From the NCBI GenBank assembly GCA_900318775.1, contig ONLY01000007.1, positions 1 through 64,000 on the forward strand: a stretch of 64,000 bases of DNA, in the 5' to 3' direction. Position 1 is the stretch's first letter; the number at the start of each line of letters is the position of its first letter. Shown here piece by piece: positions 26,168-35,062 of this stretch. The notes beneath the pieces were generated by a model that did not search any database, had not been told where the DNA came from, and saw only the letters and a program-made list of their open reading frames with translations. Position numbers and translations under genes: made by a program. Source of the stretch: an uncultured Prevotellaceae bacterium. GTDB lineage: Bacteria > Bacteroidota > Bacteroidia > Bacteroidales > Bacteroidaceae.

Positions 26168-27190
26168 ATGGGATTTTTCTCCTTATCACAAGATATTGCG
26201 ATGGACCTTGGCACGGCCAATACCATCATCACATGCAATGGCAAGATTGTGGTAGATGAGCCTTCAGTTGTAGCTCTCGACAAGAAGACCAACAAGATGA
26301 TAGCTGTTGGTCACAAGGCCAAGCTGATGTTTGGTAAAGAGCATGACGGCATCCGCACCAGCCGCCCACTTCGCGACGGCGTGATTGCAGACTTCTACGC
26401 CTGCGAGCAAATGATGCGTGGCCTCATCAAGATGGTCAAGTCAGGGCATCATCTTTTCACCCCATCACTCCGTATGGTGATTGGCGTTCCATCGGGTTCT
26501 ACCGAAGTGGAATTGCGTGCCGTACGCGACAGTGCAGAACACTCTGGCGGACGTGACGTGTATCTAATCTTTGAGCCTATGGCTGCAGCCATAGGATGTG
26601 GCATCGACGTAGAAGCTCCAGAAGGCCAGATGATTGTTGACATAGGCGGTGGCTCTACCGAGATTGCAGTCATCTCACTTGGTGGCATTGTAAGCAATAA
26701 CTCCATCCGTGTGGCAGGCGACGAACTGACTGCCGACATTCAGGAATACATGGCACGCCAGCACAACATGAAAGTGGGTGAACGCATGGCTGAACGCATC
26801 AAGATTAATGTTGGCTCTGCATTGACAGACCTTGGCGATGAGGCACCCGAAGACTATATTGTGCATGGTCCAGACCGCATCACAGCACTGCCAAAAGAGG
26901 TTTCTGTATGCTATCAGGAAATTGCCCACAGCATAGACAAGACCATTGCAAAGATTGAAACTGCCGTATTGCAGGCTTTGGAGAACACTCCTCCTGAACT
27001 CTATGCAGATATCGTCAAAAACGGCATCTGGCTCACAGGTGGTGGTGCCCTGCTCCGCGGTTTGGCCAAGCGATTCACAGACAAGATTCACATTCCGTTC
27101 CACGTAGACGATGATCCATTGCACTCAGTGGCAAAGGGAACAGGCATCGCACTGAAGAACGTGAATAACTTCCAGTTCCTGATGAGATAA
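26168..27190 (+). CDS. mreB: Rod-shape determining actin homologue MreB
   Basis: 340 residues. Actin-fold phosphate-binding motifs: IAMDLGTANTII (phosphate 1), IVDIGGGSTEIAVI (phosphate 2) and WLTGGGALLRGLAKRF (adenosine). Forms ATP-dependent filaments under the inner membrane that position cell-wall synthesis. First gene of the mreB-mreC-mreD-mrdA-rodA set, with gaps of 8-20 bases. Confidence 0.97.
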   Translation: MGFFSLSQDIAMDLGTANTIITCNGKIVVDEPSVVALDKKTNKMIAVGHKAKLMFGKEHDGIRTSRPLRDGVIADFYACEQMMRGLIKMVKSGHHLFTPSLRMVIGVPSGSTEVELRAVRDSAEHSGGRDVYLIFEPMAAAIGCGIDVEAPEGQMIVDIGGGSTEIAVISLGGIVSNNSIRVAGDELTADIQEYMARQHNMKVGERMAERIKINVGSALTDLGDEAPEDYIVHGPDRITALPKEVSVCYQEIAHSIDKTIAKIETAVLQALENTPPELYADIVKNGIWLTGGGALLRGLAKRFTDKIHIPFHVDDDPLHSVAKGTGIALKNVNNFQFLMR

Positions 27191-27198
27191 TTGTGCCC

Positions 27199-28065
27199 AT
27201 GCGTGCACTTATTGACATCATCGTTAAGAACAAGCACTGGTTTCTGTTCCTTGCGCTTGAAGTGATTAGCTTATTTTTCCTTTTCAGCCACAACGGATAC
27301 CAAAAGAATGTGTACTTTACAACTGCTAATGGCGTGGTAGGTTCAACCTATGACGTCATTAGCAGCATTACGGCATACCTCTATTTGGGAGAAGAGAATG
27401 CAGCACTTGAGCGAAAAAATGAGCAACTGCGCCGAGAGCTGTATGAACTGAAGCAAACACAGGAATCTGCAAAGTCGAATCAAGCAGAACGCATGCCTGC
27501 CTTGGCACGAAAGTATGACGTTGTACCTGCCCAAGTGGTTAACATGACGCTTCACAAGGCCAACAACCTCATCACCATCAACAAAGGTGAAGCCGATGGA
27601 ATCCGTCCGGAAATGGGTGTTATCTGCTCACGCGGCGTTGTAGGTATCGTCTACCTGACAAGCAAGCACTACAGCATCGTCATTCCTCTGTTAAATACAG
27701 ACAGCAAAGTGAGCTGTCGCTTACGCTCTTCCGAATACTTCGGTTCGCTCATATGGAAACGCGGCTATGCAGACAGAGCTTTTGTCACCAATATTCCTTG
27801 CCATGCTCCCATAAAGAAGAAAGACATTGTGGAGACAAATGGTTTCTCTGACATTTTTCCACCAGGCTTACCTATCGGAAGAATACAGAGCATCGGCAAC
27901 TCGACAGACGGAATGTCCTATCTGATTAAAGTAAAGTTGTTCACCAATTTCGCCACACTACGAAATGTGTCGGTCATCACGAACTACACATCACCAGAGC
28001 GTCACCAGTTAGAAGAGCAAGCCCAAAGTACAGCAGCACAAGACAGCACACAAAGCCAACAATAA
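27199..28065 (+). CDS. mreC: Rod-shape determining protein MreC
   Basis: 288 residues from ATG 27199; a GTG at 27193 would add two residues. One membrane helix (about 14-32), a coiled coil (ENAALERKNEQLRRELYELKQTQ, about 65-88, split here across ENAALERKNEQLRREL and YELKQTQ), then the beta-sandwich domain (VVNMTLHKANNLITINKG to LRNVSVITNY). Periplasmic scaffold linking MreB to PBP2/RodA. The tail is Gln/Ser-rich. Confidence 0.95.
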   Translation: MRALIDIIVKNKHWFLFLALEVISLFFLFSHNGYQKNVYFTTANGVVGSTYDVISSITAYLYLGEENAALERKNEQLRRELYELKQTQESAKSNQAERMPALARKYDVVPAQVVNMTLHKANNLITINKGEADGIRPEMGVICSRGVVGIVYLTSKHYSIVIPLLNTDSKVSCRLRSSEYFGSLIWKRGYADRAFVTNIPCHAPIKKKDIVETNGFSDIFPPGLPIGRIQSIGNSTDGMSYLIKVKLFTNFATLRNVSVITNYTSPERHQLEEQAQSTAAQDSTQSQQ

Positions 28066-28085
28066 TCCAACCTTGAGCCAATAAG

Positions 28086-28610
28086 ATGAATTCTCCATTC
28101 TTGACACGTATTGCACGATTCTTCATATTGTTGTTCCTCCAAGTGTTTGTGTTCAACCACATTCACTTGTTTGGTTACGCCACGCCATTGGCCATTGGCT
28201 ACATGGTTATATGCATGCAACGTGAGACATCGCGCACGTCACTTTTGCTGTGGGGATTCGTTACGGGTCTTACATATGACCTGTTCAGCAATACTCCAGG
28301 CATGGCATCAGCCTCATGCACATTAGCAGCTATGATACAACCCATGTTGCTGAACATCTTCAAGCCACACGATGCGGCAGAGAACTTCACCCCATCCATC
28401 ACAATTTTAGGATTCAGCAGCTATACGCTCTATGCATTCATGCTATTTTTCATGATACATGCGGTATTCTATCTTTTGGACGCATGCACCCTTATTAACT
28501 GGCAACTGACATTATTGGCAATGACCAGTGGCGCAGTACTCTCCACTACAATCGCTGTTGGCATTGAGCTATTAGTGCGCACCGGCAGAAGAACAGAGCT
28601 TCATTCATAG
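28086..28610 (+). CDS. mreD: Rod-shape determining membrane protein MreD
   Basis: 174 residues with about five hydrophobic helices (near 8-25, 28-45, 52-72, 100-128 and 138-162). Position between mreC and mrdA, size and hydrophobicity identify it; MreD sequences are poorly conserved. Inner-membrane component of the elongation complex. Confidence 0.9.
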   Translation: MNSPFLTRIARFFILLFLQVFVFNHIHLFGYATPLAIGYMVICMQRETSRTSLLLWGFVTGLTYDLFSNTPGMASASCTLAAMIQPMLLNIFKPHDAAENFTPSITILGFSSYTLYAFMLFFMIHAVFYLLDACTLINWQLTLLAMTSGAVLSTTIAVGIELLVRTGRRTELHS

Positions 28611-28624
28611 ACAAGGGCACAGTA

Positions 28625-30469
28625 ATGCAGAATCATCTTTATGAATATCGTAAGTTTATTATCGGTGGCATAGCTCTCCTGGTGGTCGTGAGCTATATCG
28701 CCCGGCTAGCCTTTCTGCAACTGTCAAATGACGAATACAAGAACAGCGCAGACAACAACGCATTCCTTAACAATATCATCTTCCCGTCACGAGGTGCCAT
28801 CTACGACCGCAATGGTGAGTTGCTGGTTTACAATCAACCAGCATACGACATCATGGTCATCATGCGCGAAATAAACAATCTTGACACACTCGAGTTCTGC
28901 AAGACACTCAACATCACCAAGAGTATGTTTGAAGAGCGGATGACGCTTATCAAGGACCGCAACAAGAACCCTGGCTACTCAACCTACACACAACAACTGT
29001 TCTTGCCACAGATATCCGCCGAAGAATTCAGCGTCTTTCAAGAAAAGATGTTTCGTTTTCACGGCTTTTACGTAAGAGAAAGAACCATCCGCCGATACGC
29101 CACTGACTATTGCGCCCATGTGCTGGGCGACGTGGCAGAGGTTTCTCCTGCAGATGTGGAGCGAGATGATTATTATGACCCAGGCGACTATATTGGCAAG
29201 CAAGGTGTGGAACGGAGCTACGAGCCAGAGCTTCGCGGTGTGAAAGGTGTGGAAGTACTGCTTCGGGATGCACGTGGACGCATACAGGGCCACTACAAAA
29301 ATGGAGCCTTGGACCGCAAGCCTGTACCCGGCAAAAATCTGACACTTTCCATTGACGCCAAAGTACAGGCTCTTGGCGAACGCCTGATGCAAGGAAAGAT
29401 GGGCGCAATCGTTGCCATTGAGCCCAAAACAGGAGAAATCCTATGCATGGTGAGCGCCCCCAGCTACGACCCTCATCGCATGGAAGGGAAACAGCGTGGT
29501 GCGCAGATGATGGAAATGCAGCGAGACCCCATGAAGCCCATGCTGAATCGTGCCATTTCAGGCACTTACCCTCCAGGTTCCACTTTCAAGACCTCACAGG
29601 GATTGACATTTCTGCAAGAAGGCATCATCACCTCTTCCACAGCCTATCCGTGCTATCATGGATTTGTCACGAAGGGGATGAGAGTGGGATGCCACGGACA
29701 TGGCTCTCCCCTGCCCCTCGTTCCTGCCATAGCCACTTCTTGCAACGGTTACTTCTGCTGGGGACTCTACCACATGCTGAACAACCGCCAGAAATACCCC
29801 ACCATTCAGGATGCCATTACCACATGGAAAGACTACATGGTGTCGATGGGCTTTGGTTATAAGCTGGGTATAGACCTGCCAGGCGAATCACGAGGCATGA
29901 TTCCGAATGCAGACTATTATGACCGTCGATTGGGACATTGGAATGCGCTCGGCGTCATCTCCATAGCCATCGGACAAGGCGAGGTGACACTCACTCCACT
30001 CCAAATCGCCAACCTCTGCGCCACCATTGCCAACCGTGGCTATTACATCACACCCCACGTTGTCAAAGGCATACAAGACGGACACATTGCCGACAGTCTG
30101 AGGGTGAGGCATCACACGAAGGTGGACAAAACCTACTACAACATGGTAGTAGAGGGCATGCGCAAGGCTGTGCTTGGCGGAACATGCCATAGCGCAAACA
30201 ACTCCCAATATGCTGTATGCGGTAAGACCGGTACAGCACAGAACCGCGGCAAGGACCACTCCGCCTTCATGGGTTTTGCCCCGATGGAAGACCCCAAGAT
30301 AGCAGTAGCGGTATATGTAGAAAATGGTGGATTCGGTGCCACCTACGGTGTGCCCATTGGTGCGCTGATTATGGAGCAGTACATCAACGGAAAGCTCTCA
30401 CCTGCCAGTGAAGCAAAAGCAGCATCGTTCCAAAACCGCCACATCGATTATGGAACACGAGAAAGATAA
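28625..30469 (+). CDS. mrdA: Penicillin-binding protein 2 (elongasome transpeptidase)
   Basis: 614 residues. Membrane anchor (about 12-30), class B pedestal domain beginning PSRGAIYDRNGELL, then transpeptidase with S319-T-F-K322 in PPGSTFK, the SCN motif in ATSCNGYF, and KTG in CGKTGTAQN. Cross-links new peptidoglycan during cell elongation with RodA. Length is typical. Confidence 0.96.
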   Translation: MQNHLYEYRKFIIGGIALLVVVSYIARLAFLQLSNDEYKNSADNNAFLNNIIFPSRGAIYDRNGELLVYNQPAYDIMVIMREINNLDTLEFCKTLNITKSMFEERMTLIKDRNKNPGYSTYTQQLFLPQISAEEFSVFQEKMFRFHGFYVRERTIRRYATDYCAHVLGDVAEVSPADVERDDYYDPGDYIGKQGVERSYEPELRGVKGVEVLLRDARGRIQGHYKNGALDRKPVPGKNLTLSIDAKVQALGERLMQGKMGAIVAIEPKTGEILCMVSAPSYDPHRMEGKQRGAQMMEMQRDPMKPMLNRAISGTYPPGSTFKTSQGLTFLQEGIITSSTAYPCYHGFVTKGMRVGCHGHGSPLPLVPAIATSCNGYFCWGLYHMLNNRQKYPTIQDAITTWKDYMVSMGFGYKLGIDLPGESRGMIPNADYYDRRLGHWNALGVISIAIGQGEVTLTPLQIANLCATIANRGYYITPHVVKGIQDGHIADSLRVRHHTKVDKTYYNMVVEGMRKAVLGGTCHSANNSQYAVCGKTGTAQNRGKDHSAFMGFAPMEDPKIAVAVYVENGGFGATYGVPIGALIMEQYINGKLSPASEAKAASFQNRHIDYGTRER

Positions 30470-30481
30470 CACTACTGAACA

Positions 30482-31942
30482 ATGACAGAACAGGGCAGCA
30501 AAGGCATTTTTCTCAGCATCGACTGGGTTACGATTATGCTCTACGTGATTCTCATCATGTGGGGATGGTTCAGTGTGTGTGGAGCCTGTTACGATTTCAA
30601 CAATCCAGACCTCTTTGCATGGGAAACCAACTCAGGCAAACAAATTGTATGGGGTGGCACATCATTGGTACTAGCCACGGTACTGATGCTCATCGAAAAA
30701 CGTTTCTACGACACAGCAGCCTATGTCATCTATGGTTCGATGATTCTTCTTCTGGCCGTCACCATCGTTATTGCCCCAGACACTAAAGGTTCCCGTTCAT
30801 GGCTACCGATGGGCCCAGTCAAGATACAGCCTGCAGAATTTGCCAAGTTCGCTGTGGCATTGGCATTAGGAAAGCTCATGGACAAGTACGGCTTCAACAT
30901 CAAGAACCTGAAAGATATTGGAACCGCAATCGGTTTGATTGTTCTTCCCATGTTGCTCATCATTGGACAGAAAGAGACAGGCTCAGCCCTTGTCTATTTT
31001 GCATTCTTCTTGATGCTCTACCGCGAAGGGATGACAGGTTCCCTGCTCTTCACGGGATTTGCCTGCATCGTTTATTTTGTGGTGGGCATGAAGTTCAGCG
31101 ATGACTACATCACCAACATGCCCGTATCCATCGGTGAGTTCACAGTGCTGCTGCTTGCCATGATATTCACCATCGGCTTAGTGTGGGTCTATTGTCACAA
31201 CACCTATGCCGTAAAAATCATGTCATACACCTGCTTGGGCTCCACCCTGCTGGCTATGCTGTTCTCCATCTATGTCATTCCCTTCGACGTATGCTATGTC
31301 ATGCTGGGAGCATGCGTGCTGATGATTCTATACATCATTGGCCTTGCAGTTTACACACGTCTGTACAAATATGGGCTCATTGCTGCTTTTGCCATTGTGT
31401 CCACTTCGCTATTTTATCTGAGCAGCACCATCTTCGATCACCTCGCAGACCACCAACGCACGCGCATTGAGGTATTGCTTGGCAAGAAGGATGACCCCCG
31501 TGGTGCAGGCTACAACGTGAATCAGGCAAAGATTGCCATTGGTTCAGGCGGACTCACAGGCAAAGGATTCCTCAACGGAACACAAACCAAACTGCGCTAT
31601 GTGCCAGAACAGCACACAGACTTCATCTTCTGCACCGTTGGCGAAGAGGAAGGATTCATCGGTGCGGCAGGAGTGCTCATTGTCTATCTCCTGTTCATTT
31701 GGCGCCTCATCGTCGTGTCCGAACGCCAAACAGACACAATGGGGCGTGTCTATGGCTACTGCGTGCTCAGCATCTTCCTCTTCCATTTGTTCATCAACGT
31801 TGGCATGGTGCTGGGGCTCACTCCCGTCATTGGCATTCCTCTCCCCTTCTTCTCCTATGGAGGTTCCTCACTGTGGGGCTTCACTCTGCTGCTGTTCATC
31901 CTGCTCCGTATGGATGCCGAGCGAAACCTGAAGCAAAAATAG
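30482..31942 (+). CDS. rodA: SEDS-family peptidoglycan polymerase RodA
   Basis: 486 residues with ten or more membrane helices. Contains the SEDS pattern: GSRSWLPMGPVKIQPAEFAK near the first third, the conserved periplasmic loop with DDPRGAGYNVNQAKIAIGSGG, then VPEQHTDFIFCTVGEEEGF and PLPFFSYGGSS. It is longer than the usual RodA of about 370-420 residues; the extra length is extra hydrophobic helices in the middle (about 210-300). Polymerises lipid II glycan strands as partner of PBP2. Confidence 0.95.
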   Translation: MTEQGSKGIFLSIDWVTIMLYVILIMWGWFSVCGACYDFNNPDLFAWETNSGKQIVWGGTSLVLATVLMLIEKRFYDTAAYVIYGSMILLLAVTIVIAPDTKGSRSWLPMGPVKIQPAEFAKFAVALALGKLMDKYGFNIKNLKDIGTAIGLIVLPMLLIIGQKETGSALVYFAFFLMLYREGMTGSLLFTGFACIVYFVVGMKFSDDYITNMPVSIGEFTVLLLAMIFTIGLVWVYCHNTYAVKIMSYTCLGSTLLAMLFSIYVIPFDVCYVMLGACVLMILYIIGLAVYTRLYKYGLIAAFAIVSTSLFYLSSTIFDHLADHQRTRIEVLLGKKDDPRGAGYNVNQAKIAIGSGGLTGKGFLNGTQTKLRYVPEQHTDFIFCTVGEEEGFIGAAGVLIVYLLFIWRLIVVSERQTDTMGRVYGYCVLSIFLFHLFINVGMVLGLTPVIGIPLPFFSYGGSSLWGFTLLLFILLRMDAERNLKQK

Positions 31943-32027
31943 GAGACATCACAACAAATGAAACTATAGAGAATAAAATACTATAGCTTATTAATCAACA
32001 TTTATTCATTAACAACAAACAAAACAA

Positions 32028-32855
32028 ATGCATCAAACAAGTCAAAAGAAGCCTGAGGCAATCAGATGGCATCACTTCTCGCGCCATAGCGATGCAATCT
32101 TTCTCAGTTTGAAGAAAGAGATTCGCATCAGCGTGCTGAGTGTCGCCACCTTAGCAGTAGCCTGCCCTGACTCGTCTGCTGCCCAGATGGCCATGCAACC
32201 TCATGCCACAATGGAAGCAGCAACCGACTGTGCTGGCACTTCTTCTTCGGGAGAAGACGAACTGCTTGACCTCACAGCGCTTCAGCATGGCGACTTGCTC
32301 TTCTGTGTGGCAAGTTCCTCTCGCGATGGCATTGCGCAAGCCATCGTATCGGTGACTGAAGGCATCGACCTTCAGCGAGTTTCTCATGTAGCCATCGTTT
32401 GCCAAGAGTCCAACGGGGAAATGTACGCGCTCGAAGCGTCAGGCAAACACGGTGTATGGCTTAATCCTATCCATTCTTTCTTTGTCCATTGCGACCACTC
32501 TGCAGAAGGCCATCCCATGGTGCTGCTTGGCCGACTCAAGGACACCACCAGCATTGCATCCTGCGTGGAGAAGGCAAAGACCTATCTTGGCAGACCTTAT
32601 GACTATCAGTACATGCCAAGCGATTCTGCCCTCTACTGCAGCGAATTAGTGCAGCTCTCATACATTGACCACGCAGGGGAAGCTATCTTTCCCCAAGTGC
32701 CCATGTCCTTCCATGACCACAACGGGCAGATTCTGCCGTTCTGGACCACTTACTACCAGCAGTGGAACATGGCCGTGCCAGAAGGAGAGCCCGGCACCAA
32801 TCCTGGTGGCATCAGCCGCAGCGACAAGATAACTATTGTAGGAAAATTCTTTTAA
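32028..32855 (+). CDS. YiiX/YebB-type permuted papain-like amidase or peptidase
   Basis: 275 residues. Core domain (about 80-235) with LQHGDLLFCVAS, VSHVAIV carrying the catalytic His, and DSALYCSELVQLSY carrying the catalytic Cys, the circularly permuted NlpC/P60-like order. The N-terminus is odd: a basic, aromatic RWHHFSRHSDAIF segment comes before the hydrophobic stretch LSVATLAVACPDSSAA, so the export signal would be internal or long; a start nearer the hydrophobic stretch is possible but no good ATG is there. Followed 11 bases later by a BtuB-like receptor gene. Substrate (peptide, lipid or cofactor amide) unknown. Confidence 0.8.
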   Translation: MHQTSQKKPEAIRWHHFSRHSDAIFLSLKKEIRISVLSVATLAVACPDSSAAQMAMQPHATMEAATDCAGTSSSGEDELLDLTALQHGDLLFCVASSSRDGIAQAIVSVTEGIDLQRVSHVAIVCQESNGEMYALEASGKHGVWLNPIHSFFVHCDHSAEGHPMVLLGRLKDTTSIASCVEKAKTYLGRPYDYQYMPSDSALYCSELVQLSYIDHAGEAIFPQVPMSFHDHNGQILPFWTTYYQQWNMAVPEGEPGTNPGGISRSDKITIVGKFF

Positions 32856-32866
32856 AAAGACATCAC

Positions 32867-34807
32867 ATGAGAAAATCACTCTTTATCGCAGCCACACTGC
32901 TGGCTGCATCTGCCTGCATGGCACAAAAAACCACAGATAAAACAGCATTCGAAATCAATCTCAACGACGCCGAGGTGGTAGGCACACGCGCCCCACTCCC
33001 TGCAGACAAGGCTGTCCGCCTTGTTCAAGTCATCAACAGGCAGGATATTGAAGCCTCAAGCGCCAACTCCGTCAATGACCTTCTGAAACTCGCCGCCGGT
33101 GTGGATGTGCGCCAGCGTGGAGGCTTCGGCATCCAGACAGACATAGGCGTGAATGGTGGCACCGAAGACCAGCTCACAGTCCTGCTCAACGGCATCAACA
33201 TTTCCAATCCACACACAGGCCACCTCACCGTCGACTTGCCCGTCAGCGTGGATGACATCGAGCGCATCGAAGTGATTGAGGGAGGAGCCAGCCGCATCTA
33301 CGGCAGCCAGGCCTTTGCTGGAGCCATCAATATCGTCACACGCACCGAATCCCGGAGCAATGCCGGTGCACATATGCAAGGTGGTTCCTACGGCACTTGG
33401 GGAGGCAATGCCCATGTAGCGCTGAAAAATGCCCACTTCAACAATCGTGTCAGCGGAGCTTACACCCAAAGCGACGGAGCCAATGGCAACGACGATTTCA
33501 AGAAGTCAAACGCATATTGGAACGGGCACTACACCTCACGCCTCTTCGACGCCACTCTGCAAGCCGGAATGAGCAGGATGGACTATGGCGCCAACACCTT
33601 CTATGGCACAGGTTCCAACTCCCAGTATGAGGAAGACAGACGTTACCTCCTTGCCGCACAAGCCGAATACAAGGGACGTGTCCGCGTGCCTGTGCAAGTA
33701 TACTGGAACCGCTCGCTCGACCACTATGTGTGGTGGCGCGCCAATCCTTCTGCCTATCAGAACTTCCACCAGACCAATGTATATGGTGCCAATGCAAACG
33801 CTTACACAACATGGGCTTTAGGCAAAACTGCCATCGGATTTGAGTTCCGCCGCGAAAACATTCTCTCCACCCGACTTGGCAAAGAGATTTCGGAAGCAGA
33901 CCGCCACAAATATAAGGTGCCAGGCCACGACGAGTACTACAAATACAAAGACGGGCGTAGCAACGTCGGTCTCTACCTTGAGCACGACATCCTGCTCAAC
34001 CAGCTGACCATTTCTCTCGGCGTGCTTGCCAACCACAACACCGCCGTATCGGGCGGTATGCATCTCTATCCAGGTATTGACCTCTCATGGCGCATGACCA
34101 ATCGATGGAAACTCTTCGCCTCATTCAACCAAAGCCTACGCACACCAACCTACACCGACCTCTACTACAACGGTCCGGGGCTGCAAGGCAACACGAAGCT
34201 AAAACCAGAGAAAAGCACCGACTGGCATCTTGGCGTTTCCTATGTAGACAACTTCCTCCGCCTTCAGGCCAAAGGCTTCTACCGTCATGGCACCGACATG
34301 ATTGACTGGGTGAAATACACCAATGCCACCGTCTACACCACAGCCAACAGCAACATCGACAACGTGGGAGCAGAAGCTCTTGTAGATCTTAACTTCACAG
34401 ATATATGGGGCTCCTCGTCCTTCCTGCAGCGCCTCACGCTCAGCTACTGCTACAACTACAAGTTCCGTGTTGACGAAGAGCAAACAGCCAACTACGCATC
34501 ACGATTGACCTTCCTGCGTCACAAGTTTGTCAGTTCCCTGCGCCATCGCATCTGCAAGCAAATCTCCGCACAATGGGACTTCACCCTCAAGAACCGTGAT
34601 GGCGAATTCGAGAACGTCAAGACAAACCAGCGCCAATCCTATGGAACCTACGGAACGCTCGACCTCAAAGTGCAGTGGCAGACACCCCACTACACGCTGT
34701 ATGCGCAAGCCAACAACCTCACCAGCCATGCATACTACGACTTTGCCAACATCGAGCAGCCCGGCATATGGTTCATGGCAGGAGCCAAGTGTCACTTCGA
34801 TTTCTAA
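32867..34807 (+). CDS. BtuB-like TonB-dependent outer-membrane receptor
   Basis: 646 residues from ATG 32867 (MRKSLFIAATLLAASACMAQ signal peptide, cut after AQ about 20). A plug domain (about 30-150: EVVGTRAPLP, DLLKLAAGVDVRQRGG, IERIEVIEGGASRIYGSQAFAGAINIVT) is followed by a 22-strand barrel with YNGPGLQGNTKLKPEKSTDWHLGV and a C-terminal Phe (GAKCHFDF). Size matches BtuB-class receptors without an extra N-terminal domain. No cobalamin riboswitch is seen in the 11-base gap or the 85 bases before the preceding gene, so the ligand is not established. Confidence 0.88.
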   Translation: MRKSLFIAATLLAASACMAQKTTDKTAFEINLNDAEVVGTRAPLPADKAVRLVQVINRQDIEASSANSVNDLLKLAAGVDVRQRGGFGIQTDIGVNGGTEDQLTVLLNGINISNPHTGHLTVDLPVSVDDIERIEVIEGGASRIYGSQAFAGAINIVTRTESRSNAGAHMQGGSYGTWGGNAHVALKNAHFNNRVSGAYTQSDGANGNDDFKKSNAYWNGHYTSRLFDATLQAGMSRMDYGANTFYGTGSNSQYEEDRRYLLAAQAEYKGRVRVPVQVYWNRSLDHYVWWRANPSAYQNFHQTNVYGANANAYTTWALGKTAIGFEFRRENILSTRLGKEISEADRHKYKVPGHDEYYKYKDGRSNVGLYLEHDILLNQLTISLGVLANHNTAVSGGMHLYPGIDLSWRMTNRWKLFASFNQSLRTPTYTDLYYNGPGLQGNTKLKPEKSTDWHLGVSYVDNFLRLQAKGFYRHGTDMIDWVKYTNATVYTTANSNIDNVGAEALVDLNFTDIWGSSSFLQRLTLSYCYNYKFRVDEEQTANYASRLTFLRHKFVSSLRHRICKQISAQWDFTLKNRDGEFENVKTNQRQSYGTYGTLDLKVQWQTPHYTLYAQANNLTSHAYYDFANIEQPGIWFMAGAKCHFDF

Positions 34808-34823
34808 CATGAAATCGATGTCG

Positions 34824-34901
34824 TTCATAAGTTTGGAATAATTATTCATAAGTTACGAACAATTATTCCAAACTTATGAATAATTGTTCGCAAGTTAAGA
34901 A
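34824..34901. repeat. Four-unit palindromic array (two forward, two inverted 20-mers)
   Basis: Units at 34824-34843 (TTCATAAGTTTGGAATAATT) and 34845-34864 (TTCATAAGTTACGAACAATT) run forward; 34861-34880 is the exact reverse complement of unit 1; 34882-34901 is a near reverse complement of unit 2. Spacing is 21 bases within each pair. Lies 17 bases after the BtuB-like gene stop. It could fold as a long hairpin or serve as operator sites spaced by two helical turns. Confidence 0.85.
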
Positions 34902-34971
34902 TAAGCATCAGAACCGCGCCCCTCATGCCCCAGCAGTGTCGATGACAAGCACAAATACGGACACATCAGAT

Positions 34972-35005
34972 GGAAAAAGAATATCAGAAATGATATTCTT
35001 TTTCC
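34972..35005. terminator. Perfect 15-base inverted repeat with GAAA loop
   Basis: GGAAAAAGAATATCA (34972-34986), loop GAAA, then TGATATTCTTTTTCC (34991-35005). The A-rich and T-rich arms mean that termination could work in either direction. It lies about 30 bases before the promoter of the amidase gene and probably insulates it from the upstream receptor transcript. Confidence 0.65.
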
Positions 35006-35035
35006 TATTTCATGGGTTATTCTGCTGAATATTCG

Positions 35036-35043
35036 TATCTTTG
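35036..35043 (+). promoter_or_regulatory. -7 element for the amidase-MlaD operon
   Basis: TATCTTTG, 20 bases before the ATG. No TTG was found 19-20 bases upstream, so support is partial. Confidence 0.5.
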
Positions 35044-35062
35044 TCGCTGATTTCATGCGCAT

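Noticed and set aside
31943..32866. Cobalamin riboswitch for the BtuB-like receptor
   Set aside because: The gap before the receptor is 11 bases and the 85 bases before the preceding gene are AT-rich with no B12-box-like core or fitting stems.
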